A DNA stretch of 64,000 bases from Iamia majanohamensis. Its GTDB lineage: Bacteria > Actinomycetota > Acidimicrobiia > Acidimicrobiales > Iamiaceae. Shown piece after piece: positions 8,400-16,319 of the stretch. Location: assembly GCF_028532485.1 (NCBI RefSeq), contig NZ_CP116942.1, forward strand, positions 4,464,001-4,528,000, given 5' to 3'. Position 1 is the stretch's first letter, and every line of letters begins with the position of its first letter. Position numbers and translations under genes: made by a program. Under the pieces are notes generated by a model. The model worked only from the letters and a program-made list of their open reading frames with translations, was not told where the DNA came from and did not search any database.

Positions 8400-8440
8400 G
8401 GTGCGCACCGCGCCCGGTGGAGGGGCCCCCTGGCGTCCAT
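8396..8440 (-). CDS. Possible 14-codon leader peptide before the FAD hydroxylase
   Basis: On the minus strand a TACGGT box (8454-8449) precedes ATG 8440 by 8 bases. This ATG opens MDARGPLHRARCAP, whose TGA overlaps the hydroxylase GTG as GTGA (8399-8396). The hydroxylase start has no Shine-Dalgarno of its own, so reinitiation from this leader ORF is plausible. The arrangement repeats that seen at 2158-2178. Confidence 0.35.
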   Translation of the reverse strand: MDARGPLHRARCAP

Positions 8441-8456
8441 GTCCGCACACCGTAGT

Positions 8457-8494
8457 CTGATCGGACGATCAGGGAAACCCCTCGTTCCCTGATC
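8457..8494. promoter_or_regulatory. Palindromic TetR-type operators in the divergent promoter
   Basis: Two overlapping perfect inverted repeats lie between the hydroxylase operon and the tetR gene. The first is CTGATCG-GA-CGATCAG (8457-8472). The second has 10-base arms GATCAGGGAA (8467-8476) and TTCCCTGATC (8485-8494) around 8 bases. They cover the -35 regions of both divergent promoters (TACGGT at 8454-8449 on the minus strand; TAGCCT at 8502-8507 on the plus strand). This is the layout expected for autorepression plus operon control by the adjacent TetR protein. Confidence 0.75.
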
Positions 8495-8513
8495 GGCGGA
8501 GTAGCCTGCCGCC

Positions 8514-9161
8514 ATGGCCGCCACCGCCCCCGACCGCGCCGAGGGGCGGGCGACGCGCCCGTCGGCCGACGCCACCCGCGACCGCATCCTCACCGCCGCC
8601 CTCGACCTCTTCGCCGACCGCTCCTTCGAGGGCGCCACCACCCGGGAGATCGCCGCCCGGGCGGGGGTGTCGCAGCCCTCGCTCGCCTACCACTTCCGCT
8701 CCAAGGACGAGCTGTGGCGGGCCGCGGTGGGCCGCCTCTTCGAGGAGCTGGGCGCCACCATGCGGGCCCGCATCGACGGGCTGCGGGGCGTCGAGCTGGT
8801 GCCCCTGGCCAAGCTGGTCGTGCGCGACTTCATCGCCTTCTCGGCCGCCCACCCGCAGCTGCACCGCATCATCACCCAGGAGAGCAAGGCCGACGGCGAG
8901 CGCATCGACTGGCTGGTCGAGACCCACGTGCGCCCCCTCTACGAGGTCACCACCGACATGTTCCGCCGCCTGGTCGAGGTGGGCGCGGTGCCCGACCTCC
9001 CGCCCGCGCACCTCTACTACCTGCTCACCGGGGCGGGGCCGACGATCTTCGTGCTCGCCCCCGAGTGCCGGCGCCTGGCCGGCTTCGACCCCCAGGCCCC
9101 CGAGGCGGTGCAGACCCACGCCGACGCGGTGGTCGACCTCCTCTTCGGCCCCGAGGCCTGA
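8514..9161 (+). CDS. TetR-family transcriptional regulator of the aromatic-degradation operon
   Basis: 215 residues. The N-terminal HTH is intact: TRDRILTAALDLFADRSFEG, then TTREIAARAGVSQPSLAYHF and SKDELW, the classic TetR pattern. The C-terminal ligand-binding half (70-215) is helical. TAGCCT at positions -12 to -7 suggests a leaderless transcript starting at or next to ATG 8514. Divergent orientation with the hydroxylase/FAH/dioxygenase operon and the palindromes at 8457-8494 argue that it controls that operon; the inducer is probably an aromatic pathway intermediate. Confidence 0.9.
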   Translation: MAATAPDRAEGRATRPSADATRDRILTAALDLFADRSFEGATTREIAARAGVSQPSLAYHFRSKDELWRAAVGRLFEELGATMRARIDGLRGVELVPLAKLVVRDFIAFSAAHPQLHRIITQESKADGERIDWLVETHVRPLYEVTTDMFRRLVEVGAVPDLPPAHLYYLLTGAGPTIFVLAPECRRLAGFDPQAPEAVQTHADAVVDLLFGPEA

Positions 9162-9185
9162 GGCCCCTCGGGCGACCGACCGGCG

Positions 9186-9695
9186 TCAGCCGCGGTCGAA
9201 GCGGTCGCGGAGGGCGTCGGCCGCGGCGGGGGCCATGAGCGAGAGGTCGGGCACGTTCTCCATCAGCTCGATGCGGGTGCCGTCGGGATCGGTGACGTAG
9301 AGCAAGCGGGTCGGTGGGGTGCCGTCGCCGGGGTCGAGGACCGACAGGGTGTGGTCGTGGACCGCGCCACCCGCGGCGCGGACCGCGTCGGACAGCTCGT
9401 CGATGGCGTCGACCCGGAACGACAGGTGGGTGAACCCCAGACCGGTCATGGGCTTGCGCGCCCCCGACCCGGTCGTGGGCACGTCGACCCACTGCAGCAG
9501 CTCGATGCGCAGGTCGTCGCGCAGGAGCATGGCCGAGCGGAAGGTCCCGGCCTGCTCCATGGTGGCGGCGACCTCGTCGTCGGTGAGGTCGAGGGCGTAG
9601 AGCGGGGTGAAGCCGAGCACGTCGACGTAGAACCGACGGGACCGCTCGATGTCGGTCACGCAGATCCCGATGTGGGAGAAGCCCTGCAGGGCCAC
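9186..9695 (-). CDS. VOC-family (glyoxalase/bleomycin-resistance fold) protein
   Basis: 169 residues with two beta-alpha-beta-beta-beta modules: FSHIGICVTDIERSRRFY at the start and LGFTHLSFRVDAIDEL in the second half, ending YVTDPDGTRIELME. His and Glu residues fit a metal-dependent VOC enzyme. GTG 9695 is chosen because CCGGAGG lies just upstream and the first VOC strand starts a few residues later; an upstream extension to 9785 has no VOC similarity. It is convergent with the tetR gene and divergent from the MBL hydrolase. Substrate unknown. Confidence 0.8.
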   Translation of the reverse strand: MALQGFSHIGICVTDIERSRRFYVDVLGFTPLYALDLTDDEVAATMEQAGTFRSAMLLRDDLRIELLQWVDVPTTGSGARKPMTGLGFTHLSFRVDAIDELSDAVRAAGGAVHDHTLSVLDPGDGTPPTRLLYVTDPDGTRIELMENVPDLSLMAPAAADALRDRFDRG

Positions 9696-9770
9696 GGTGC
9701 CTCCGGGGGGTGGGGTGGGCGGCCCGAGCCTCGCGCGGCGCGGCCCGGCGCGCCGGTGGCCCGGAGGAAC

Positions 9771-9793
9771 TGACCGCCCGGTCAAGTTAGGGT
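9771..9793 (+). promoter_or_regulatory. Operator palindrome and leaderless-type promoter of the MBL hydrolase
   Basis: A perfect TGACCG-CC-CGGTCA palindrome (9771-9784) sits immediately upstream of TAGGGT (9788-9793). TAGGGT occupies exactly -12 to -7 of ATG 9800, as in leaderless transcripts. A repressor bound there would block the polymerase. The motif differs from the operators at 8457-8494, so the neighbouring TetR is not the obvious regulator. Confidence 0.65.
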
Positions 9794-9799
9794 CGGCCC

Positions 9800-10870
9800 A
9801 TGGACACCTCCCCGCCTCCCGTGCGCCCGCACAAGCAGGAGAAGGAGGACGCCTCGGAGGAGATCACCGAGGTCGCGCCGGGCATCCGGCGCCTCCAGCT
9901 GCCCATCGACTTCACCGGCCTGGGCCACGTCAACTGCTACGCCATGGAGGACGGCCGGGGCGTGACCCTGGTCGACCCCGGCCTGCCGGGCGAGGCGTCC
10001 TGGAACGCGCTCCTGGCCCGCCTGGCCGCGGCCGAGGTGCCCCTCGAGCGGGTCCACACCGTCGTGGTCACCCACTCCCACCCCGACCACTTCGGCAACG
10101 CCGGGCTGCTGGCCCAGGAGACCGGCGCCGACATCGTCGCCTTCGAGCGCTTCCGGACCTTCTTCGACCAGATGGAGACCGACGAGAGCGAGCTGGAGGT
10201 GCGCGACTCGGTGGCCGAGGAGGACGCGCCCCCCGGGGCCGCGTGGCGGCGCCCCACGCCGTGGGGGGGCGAGCCCATGGGCCCGCCGCCGGAGCGGGTG
10301 CGGGAGATGCGGGCCCGGGCCGGGGAGTTCTTCCGCTGGATGAAGGTGCCGCGCCCGAGCGTCCGCGTCGCCGACCGGGGCCGGCTCACCCTCGGCGGGC
10401 GCGAGTGGCTGGGCGTCTTCACCCCGGGCCACACCGACGACCACCTGTGCCTCTTCTCCGAGGAGGACGGCGTCCTGCTGGCCGGCGACCAGGTGCTGCC
10501 CACCATCACGCCGCACATCTCCGGCATGCTCCCCGACGACTCCCTCGGTCGCTACGTGGACTCCCTCGACGACCTGGTCGGCCTGCCCGACGTGGCCGTG
10601 GTGCTGCCCGCCCACGGCCACCCGTTCACCGACCTGGGACGGCGGGTGGACGAGATCAAGGTCCACCACGTCGAGCGCCTGGCCGAGCTGCAGGCCATCG
10701 GCGACGACCTGGGCTGGGCCAGCGTCACCGACTACTCCCGCCGCCTCTTCGCCGAGCGGTCCTGGGGCGCCATGGCCGAGGACGAGACCTACGCCCACCT
10801 CGAGCACCTGCGGATGCAGGGCCGGGCCCGCCAGCGCGAGGAGTCCGGGGTGCTGCTCTACCGGCTCTGA
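9800..10870 (+). CDS. MBL-fold metallo-hydrolase
   Basis: 356 residues of the glyoxalase-II-like MBL superfamily. The HxHxDH motif is present (VVVTHSHPDHFGNAG, residues ~93-107), followed by FTPGHTDDHLCLF, LLAGDQVLP and LPAHGHPFTDL, which supply the later metal ligands. The C-terminal ~60 residues (VERLAELQAIGDDLGW onward) form a helical extension seen in actinobacterial MBL proteins of unknown substrate. The start is fixed by the TAGGGT leaderless-type promoter. The DUF1801 gene follows 53 bases downstream. Confidence 0.88.
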   Translation: MDTSPPPVRPHKQEKEDASEEITEVAPGIRRLQLPIDFTGLGHVNCYAMEDGRGVTLVDPGLPGEASWNALLARLAAAEVPLERVHTVVVTHSHPDHFGNAGLLAQETGADIVAFERFRTFFDQMETDESELEVRDSVAEEDAPPGAAWRRPTPWGGEPMGPPPERVREMRARAGEFFRWMKVPRPSVRVADRGRLTLGGREWLGVFTPGHTDDHLCLFSEEDGVLLAGDQVLPTITPHISGMLPDDSLGRYVDSLDDLVGLPDVAVVLPAHGHPFTDLGRRVDEIKVHHVERLAELQAIGDDLGWASVTDYSRRLFAERSWGAMAEDETYAHLEHLRMQGRARQREESGVLLYRL

Positions 10871-10923
10871 CCCCGGCGCCACCGCTGCGGGCGGGTGATC
10901 AGCGGCCGTGCCACCATGGCTCG

Positions 10924-11370
10924 ATGGCCGGGTCCGACGCGACCACACCGGAGGAGTACCTCGCCGCCCTCCCCGACGACCGCCGGGCTCTGGTCGGGTC
11001 GATCCGGGCGACCATCCTCGAGAACCTGCCCGCCGGGATCGAGGAGCAGGTCACCCACGGGATGCTCGGCTACGTCGTCCCGCTCGAGGTCTTCCCCGAC
11101 ACCTACAACGGCCAGCCGCTCAGCCTGCTGGCCGTCGCCAGCCAGAAGAACCACGTCGCCGTCTACCTCATGGGGGTGTACGGCGACGACGCCGAGCGGG
11201 ATCGCTTCGTCGACGCATGGCGGGCCACGGGCCGGAAGCTCGACATGGGCCGGTCGTGCGTCAGGGTCAAGAGCCTCGACGACGTGGCCTTCGGGGTCCT
11301 GGGCGACGCCGTCGCCCGGGTCGAGGCCGACGACCTCATCGCCGGCCACGAGGCAGCCCACGGCCGCTGA
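10924..11370 (+). CDS. DUF1801 (YdhG-like) domain protein
   Basis: 148 residues with the DUF1801 features: TPEEYLAALPDDRRALVGSI, an IEEQVTHGMLGYVVPL core, then SLLAVASQKNHVAVYLMG and GKSC-like GRSCVRVKSLDDV. The fold occurs in YdhG/iron-chaperone-like proteins; function is not established. ATG 10924 has CACCAT at -12 to -7, a weak leaderless-type box. The window has a second DUF1801 protein at 46961, from a different subfamily. Confidence 0.75.
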   Translation: MAGSDATTPEEYLAALPDDRRALVGSIRATILENLPAGIEEQVTHGMLGYVVPLEVFPDTYNGQPLSLLAVASQKNHVAVYLMGVYGDDAERDRFVDAWRATGRKLDMGRSCVRVKSLDDVAFGVLGDAVARVEADDLIAGHEAAHGR

Positions 11371-11397
11371 CCCCCACCGGTGCGGGGCGCGCCGCCG

Positions 11398-11745
11398 TCA
11401 GACATCGGCCCCCGGCGACGCCCCGTTGGCCACCTCGAGGAGCACCTCTGCGTGGCAGGGGCCGTCGAGGGGGCACCAGCAGGCCAGGTCGCGCCCGGCC
11501 AGGGCGGCCCGGACCTCCTCCCGGCTCGGGTAGGCCACGTCGGGGCGTCGACCCTCCACCAGGTCGCGGAAGGCGGCGACGGTGCGGGCCCGCAGCTCGT
11601 CCTCGCTCGCACCGGGGTGGTCCACGGCGGCGGCGGCCGTGCTGAACGGGTTGCCCCAGCGCGACGGCCGGGCCACGACCACGGCCCCCTCGGGCTTGCG
11701 CCAGCCCGCCGTCCGCCGGAGCCGGATGCGCCGGGGCGGGGTCAC
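11398..11745 (-). CDS. DUF4326 domain protein
   Basis: 115 residues matching the DUF4326 pattern: RRIRLRRTAGWRKPEGAVVV, RPSRWGNPF near the middle and a Cys-rich DLACWCPLDGPCHAEVLLEV at the end. Such proteins are common in phages and actinobacteria; the conserved WGNPF and CWCxxxxxCH segments suggest a metal- or nucleotide-binding role, which is unproven. GTG 11745 overlaps the stop of the upstream thioesterase gene (GTGA). Confidence 0.8.
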   Translation of the reverse strand: MTPPRRIRLRRTAGWRKPEGAVVVARPSRWGNPFSTAAAAVDHPGASEDELRARTVAAFRDLVEGRRPDVAYPSREEVRAALAGRDLACWCPLDGPCHAEVLLEVANGASPGADV

Positions 11746-12539
11746 CGGCGGGCCTGGACCAGCTGGGAGACCGACACCACCGCGAACACCCCCTCGGCGT
11801 CGCTCAGCATGGCCGTGGAGAGGCCCCGGCCGCCGCCGGGCGCGAACCGGGTGTCGCCGGTGACGGCGATCCACCCCTCGACCGGCGAGCGCAGGACGTG
11901 ACCGGTCACGTCCGGGTTGATCATGGTCACGCCCTCGGGGTGGTCGTCGACGCCGACCAGGTTGGCGAAGTCGAAGCCCACCACCGCCCGGGCCGTGGCC
12001 CGCACCTCCTCCCCCGCCACCACCGGGACCTGCAGTCGCAGCCAGGCCCCGACGCCGGCCCCGTCGGTGCGCGGGGCCCGGCGCAGGTCGATGCCCCGGA
12101 GGAAGCCGGGCGCGTCGGGCATGGCCGAGAACGACCACGCCCCCTCGGGGTCGACCAGGGCGTCGGCGGGGCGGGCGTCGGTGGTGCTGCGGGGTGTCGG
12201 CGCGCCCGCGTCGGCGGCGTCGCGGAGGCGGAGGGCGGTGGCCCGGACGTGCACCACGTCGTCGACGGCGACGCGCTGCTCGACCACCTGGATCTTCTTG
12301 CCCTCGCGCACGACCTCGGCGGTCACCTGCAGCCGGGGGCCCAGGGGGACGGGACGCACCAGGTCCACGGTGAGGCGGCTGAGGGTCATGGGGACGAGCG
12401 TGGGCACGTCCTCCAGGCAGTGCCCGAGGAGGGCCAGCACCGCGGCGCCGTTGGCGTGGCGGGGGTCCCAGCCACCCTGGGTCAGGTCGGTGGAGACGAA
12501 GGCGTCGCCGTCGGGCCGGAAGAGGGCGGCTGCGTCCAC
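11742..12539 (-). CDS. Acyl-CoA thioesterase (TesB-like, double hot-dog) family protein
   Basis: About 265 residues with two hot-dog halves. The first has VSTDLTQGGWDPRHANGAAVLALLGHCLE and LSRLTVDLVRPVPLGP; the second has the FDFANLVGVDDHPEGVTMINPDVTGH strand set. The pattern matches actinobacterial thioesterase-family proteins that hydrolyse acyl-CoA. The start is uncertain: GTG 12539 begins just before the conserved FRPDGDAFVSTDLT; ATG 12590 would add 17 residues and is closer to a GAGGAGG-like stretch. Divergent from the DUF6629 membrane gene. Confidence 0.78.
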   Translation of the reverse strand: MDAAALFRPDGDAFVSTDLTQGGWDPRHANGAAVLALLGHCLEDVPTLVPMTLSRLTVDLVRPVPLGPRLQVTAEVVREGKKIQVVEQRVAVDDVVHVRATALRLRDAADAGAPTPRSTTDARPADALVDPEGAWSFSAMPDAPGFLRGIDLRRAPRTDGAGVGAWLRLQVPVVAGEEVRATARAVVGFDFANLVGVDDHPEGVTMINPDVTGHVLRSPVEGWIAVTGDTRFAPGGGRGLSTAMLSDAEGVFAVVSVSQLVQARR

Positions 12540-12627
12540 GCCCCACCATGGCCGCGTCCGCCCTCCTCGGGCCAGACCGGCTCGCACCATCCGCGGGGCG
12601 GTGCCGGGTGCCCGCCATGCTGGCCCG

Positions 12628-13311
12628 ATGTGCTTCAGCGCCGAGGCCAGCTTCGCGGGGGCGGCCGTCATCACCGCGGCGGGGGTCGGCGCCCTGGCGC
12701 TGGTCGAGGAGAGGCGCCAGGTGCCCTTCGCCGCCCTCCCCCTCCTGTTCGGCATCCACCAGGCCCTCGAGGGGTGGACCTGGCTCGAGCTCGACGGCCG
12801 CACCGAGGCCGCCCTCTCGGGCGTCGGCGTGCACTCCTGGGTGATGTTCGCCTGGGCCCTGCTGCCCATCTACGTGCCGTGGGCGGTGTGGCTCATGGAG
12901 GACGACCCGAGGCGACGGCGGTGGATGGCCGGCCTCATGGCGGTGGGCGGGGCGCTCGCCGTGTTCATGTTCGTCCAGGCCGTCCAGCCCGAGGTCAGCG
13001 TGCGGGTGGTGGCCGACAACCTCGACTACCGCCTCGGCGTCGGCTTCTCCGCGGTGTACCTGGCCGTGCCCTACGTCGCCGCGACCTGCCTCACGCCCGC
13101 CCTCAGCACCCGGGGCTGGGTCCGGGCCTTCGGCATCGCCAACTTCCTCGCCATGGGCACCGCGGCGATCATCGAGGCCAAGGACTACTCCTCGATCTGG
13201 TGCACCCTGGCCGCGTTCCTGAGCCTCATGATCCTGGGCCACTTCCTCGCCCAGCGCCGGGCCGCGGGCACCCGCGCCGGCGGAGCCGGCGCCCGGGTCG
13301 CGGGCGCCTGA
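12628..13311 (+). CDS. DUF6629-like multi-pass membrane protein
   Basis: 227 residues opening with MCFSAEASF, the hallmark of a family of actinobacterial membrane proteins (DUF6629). About six to seven hydrophobic segments are visible: AGAAVITAAGVGALAL, PFAALPLLFGIHQALEG, SWVMFAWALLPIYVPWAVWL, MAGLMAVGGALAVFMFV, VYLAVPYVAATCL, IANFLAMGTAAII and SIWCTLAAFLSLMILGHFL. Function unknown; Glu/Trp-rich loops are conserved in relatives. ATG 12628 starts exactly at the MCFSA motif. Confidence 0.78.
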   Translation: MCFSAEASFAGAAVITAAGVGALALVEERRQVPFAALPLLFGIHQALEGWTWLELDGRTEAALSGVGVHSWVMFAWALLPIYVPWAVWLMEDDPRRRRWMAGLMAVGGALAVFMFVQAVQPEVSVRVVADNLDYRLGVGFSAVYLAVPYVAATCLTPALSTRGWVRAFGIANFLAMGTAAIIEAKDYSSIWCTLAAFLSLMILGHFLAQRRAAGTRAGGAGARVAGA

Positions 13312-13442
13312 CACGACCGACGAGGGCCACGCGCTCCCGTCCCGGTGGAGGTCACCCGCCCCGGGCGACGGGCAGGCGTCACCACCTCGGCGACGGGGGC
13401 TCCGGATCGGGCCTTGCCCGCCCCGGAGGAGGCGTCGATGCT

Positions 13443-16193
13443 GTGGCAGTGGGCGTCACGTTGCTGGGTCGCGAGCAGGAGCGGCGACAGATCGAGCGCC
13501 TGCTCGGCGCGGCCCGGAACCGGCGCGGGGCGGCCCTCCTCGTCACGGGGGAACCGGGCATCGGGAAGTCGACGCTGCTCGGGTCCGCGACCGCCGGGAT
13601 GACCTCCGCCACGCGACTCGCGATCGACGGGTACGAGGCCGAGTCGTCCATCCCCTTCGCCGGCATCGACCGACTCCTCATCCCCGTCCGCCCCCTGGTG
13701 GGCGCGCTGCCCGCGCGGCTCCGCACCGCGGTGGGGATCGCGATCGGGAGCGCCAGCGGCGCACCCCCCGACCGCTCCCTCGTCGGGTTGGGCGTGCTCG
13801 GCCTGCTCTCGGCCGCGGCGGAGGGCGCGACCGTCCTGTGCGTCGTCGACGACGCCCACCTGCTGGACAGCGAGTCGCTCGAGGTCCTGGCCTTCGTCGC
13901 CCGCCGCCTGGAGGCCGAGCCCATCGCCCTCGTGCTGGCCGGCCGCAGCGACGAGTCCCTCGAGTCCCGCCTCGCCGGCATCCCCACCCTGGAGCTGGGC
14001 GGCCTCCCGCCCGACGCCGGCGTCCGGCTCCTCGTGGCCTCGTCGCCCGTCGACGTCGATCCGGTCGCCGCCGCCCAGATCGTGGCCGCCACCGGCGGCA
14101 ACCCTCTGGCCCTCACCGACCTGGCCCACGAGCTCACGGCCAAGCAGCTGGCGGAGACCACCTTCGCCGTCGAGCCCATCCCCATCGGCCACCACCTCGA
14201 AGCGCACTACCTCCGCCACATCCGGCAGCTCTCGGCCGAGGCCCAGCAGTGGCTCGTGGTGGCGGCGGCCGACTCCACGGCGGACCTGACGCTCGTCCGG
14301 GCGGCCATGGCCGCCCTCGGACAGACCGGTACGGCCGACCACCTGGCCGACGAGGCCGAGGCCGCAGGCCTCATCGAGCTGCGCACCGCCTCCCTGGCCT
14401 TCCGCCACCCGCTCGTGCGCTCCGCGGCCTACAACGCCGCCCACGGCCCGCAGCGCCGCCGGGTCCACCGGGCCCTCGCCACCGCCGCCGAGGACATGGG
14501 GCTGGTGGAGCTGGAGGCCTGGCACGCGGCCCGCGCCACCCTCGGCACCGACCCCGTGGTGGCCGAGCGCCTCGAGCGGGTGGCCGACCGGGCCGGCGAG
14601 CGGGGCGGGTTCGCATCCCGTGCTCGGGTCCTCCACCAAGCCGCCCACCTGACCCCCGCCGGCGCGCTCCGCAGCACCCGCCTGGTCGGCGCGGCGGAGG
14701 CCGCGCTGGCCGCCGGAGCGGCGCGCCTGGCCAGCACGCTCCTCGACGAGGTCGACGAGGACGAGGCCGACCGGGTCACCATCGGCCGTCTCGTCACCAC
14801 GCGCGCCAGCATCAGCATCTTCGTGGGTGACCCCGACCTCACCACCTCGGCCGCAGAGATGCTGCGGGCCGCCGAGCTGTTCCACGGCATCGACCCCGAC
14901 CTCGAGCAGCAGGCCCTCATCCGGGCCTTCGACTTCGTCCTCCCGCCCGAGCGGGCGACCCGGGGCACCACCCTCCCCGAGCTGGGGCACCGGCTGGCGG
15001 CCGGCGCCGAGCTGCAGGAGGGTGTGGCCTCCACCATCCTGCGGGGTCTCAGCGCCCTCGTGCTCCTGCCCCGGGACCAGGCGGTGCCTGCGCTCCGGTG
15101 CGCCCTCGACGTCTTCGACGCGATGGGCCCCGAGGACCTGCTCCGGTACGGGGCGACGAGCGTGGCCCTGGCCTCGGCCCTCTGGGACCAGGACGCCCGC
15201 CGCACCCACGTCCGCCGCATCGCCGACGCGGCACGGGATGCGGGGTCGCTCCAGCAGATGGACAACGCCCTCTGGACGCTGTCGCTCGCCGAGGTCACCG
15301 GCGGGAGCCCGCGCCGGGGCGCGGCGGCCATGGAGCAGGTCCGCGAGCTGCGCCGGGCCAACGGCCACGACGCCGAGCACGTCATCAACGTGTCCCTGCT
15401 GGCGTGGGCCGGTGCGCCCGTCGACCAGGTCGCGGCCATCGCCGAGGGCGCCGCCGCCATGGGCTACGACGGCGTCCGCTCCGCCGGCCACGCCGCCCTG
15501 GCGGCGCGCCACCTGTCCGAGGGTCGGCCGGCCGAGGCCTACGCCCTGCTGCACCCCCTCGCCGCCGACCCCTTCCTCCACGTCACGTCGCTCTACGACG
15601 CCGACCTCGTCGAGGCGGCCGTGCGCTGCGGCCGCACGGACGCAGCCCGGGAGGGGGTCGAGCGCCTCGACGGCGTGGCCGCGGCGACCGGGTCGCGATG
15701 GGCACGCGGGCTCGCGGCGCGGGCTCGGGGCCTGCTGGACGAGGACGATGCCGAGGACGCGTTCCGTCGGAGCATCGCCGAGCTCGAGGCCACACCCCTG
15801 GAGGCGGAGCGGGCCCGCAGCCACCTGGTCTACGGGGAGTGGCTGCGACGGCGTCGGCGGCGACGGGAGGCGAGGGAGCAGCTCGAGGCGGCGCGGCGCC
15901 TGTTCGCGCAGATCGACGCCCCCACCTTCGCCGCCCGGGCGACGACCGAGCTGCAGGCCCTCGGCGAGCGGGCGGCCGGGGCGGAGAGCGGGCGGGCCGT
16001 CGGGCCGTCCGACACCCTGACCGCCCAGGAGCTGGTGGTCGCCCGCTTCGCCGCCGACGGCCACACCAACGCCGAGATCGCGGCGTCGATGTTCCTCAGC
16101 GCCAACACGATCGACTACCACCTGCGGAAGGTCTTCCAGAAGCTGGGGATCTCGTCGCGCCGCCAGCTCCGGGACCACCTCGGCCCGACCTGA
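13443..16193 (+). CDS. LuxR-family regulator with N-terminal AAA ATPase (LAL type)
   Basis: 916 residues. An NTPase domain lies at 1-300 with Walker A LLVTGEPGIGKSTLLG (residues ~33-48) and Walker B LCVVDDAHLLDSE (~132). A long helical/TPR-like middle follows (~330-830). A C-terminal LuxR HTH ends the protein: LTAQELVVARFAADGHTNAE, then NTIDYHLRKVFQKLGISSRR. LAL regulators sense ligands and activate catabolic or secondary-metabolic genes. GTG 13443 is chosen for the GGAGGAGG at 13425-13432. The two alpha/beta hydrolases downstream on the same strand are likely targets; two hairpins separate them from this gene. Confidence 0.9.
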   Translation: MAVGVTLLGREQERRQIERLLGAARNRRGAALLVTGEPGIGKSTLLGSATAGMTSATRLAIDGYEAESSIPFAGIDRLLIPVRPLVGALPARLRTAVGIAIGSASGAPPDRSLVGLGVLGLLSAAAEGATVLCVVDDAHLLDSESLEVLAFVARRLEAEPIALVLAGRSDESLESRLAGIPTLELGGLPPDAGVRLLVASSPVDVDPVAAAQIVAATGGNPLALTDLAHELTAKQLAETTFAVEPIPIGHHLEAHYLRHIRQLSAEAQQWLVVAAADSTADLTLVRAAMAALGQTGTADHLADEAEAAGLIELRTASLAFRHPLVRSAAYNAAHGPQRRRVHRALATAAEDMGLVELEAWHAARATLGTDPVVAERLERVADRAGERGGFASRARVLHQAAHLTPAGALRSTRLVGAAEAALAAGAARLASTLLDEVDEDEADRVTIGRLVTTRASISIFVGDPDLTTSAAEMLRAAELFHGIDPDLEQQALIRAFDFVLPPERATRGTTLPELGHRLAAGAELQEGVASTILRGLSALVLLPRDQAVPALRCALDVFDAMGPEDLLRYGATSVALASALWDQDARRTHVRRIADAARDAGSLQQMDNALWTLSLAEVTGGSPRRGAAAMEQVRELRRANGHDAEHVINVSLLAWAGAPVDQVAAIAEGAAAMGYDGVRSAGHAALAARHLSEGRPAEAYALLHPLAADPFLHVTSLYDADLVEAAVRCGRTDAAREGVERLDGVAAATGSRWARGLAARARGLLDEDDAEDAFRRSIAELEATPLEAERARSHLVYGEWLRRRRRRREAREQLEAARRLFAQIDAPTFAARATTELQALGERAAGAESGRAVGPSDTLTAQELVVARFAADGHTNAEIAASMFLSANTIDYHLRKVFQKLGISSRRQLRDHLGPT

Positions 16194-16205
16194 CGCCACT
16201 CTGAC

Positions 16206-16226
16206 GCCCCGCCTTCGGCGCGGGGC
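16206..16226 (+). terminator. GC-rich UUCG-loop hairpin after the LuxR gene
   Basis: Thirteen bases after the LuxR stop, GCCCCGC and GCGGGGC arms close over a CTTCGGC-type loop (16206-16226). This is a very stable hairpin suited to transcription termination or attenuation, although no T-run follows. Confidence 0.55.
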
Positions 16227-16240
16227 CGCCACCCGCCGGA

Positions 16241-16263
16241 GGACCACGCGCCACGCGTGGTCC
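16241..16263. promoter_or_regulatory. Perfect 10-bp inverted repeat upstream of the hydrolase pair
   Basis: GGACCACGCG (16241-16250) and CGCGTGGTCC (16254-16263) form a perfect inverted repeat with a 3-base centre, 57 bases before ATG 16320. It could be a second terminator hairpin or a dyad operator for the adjacent LuxR-type regulator. Confidence 0.5.
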
Positions 16264-16319
16264 GCCCCGGCCCGGCCTGTCGGACACTCACCTCCCGACG
16301 AGCTGCGGAGGTGGTTGCG

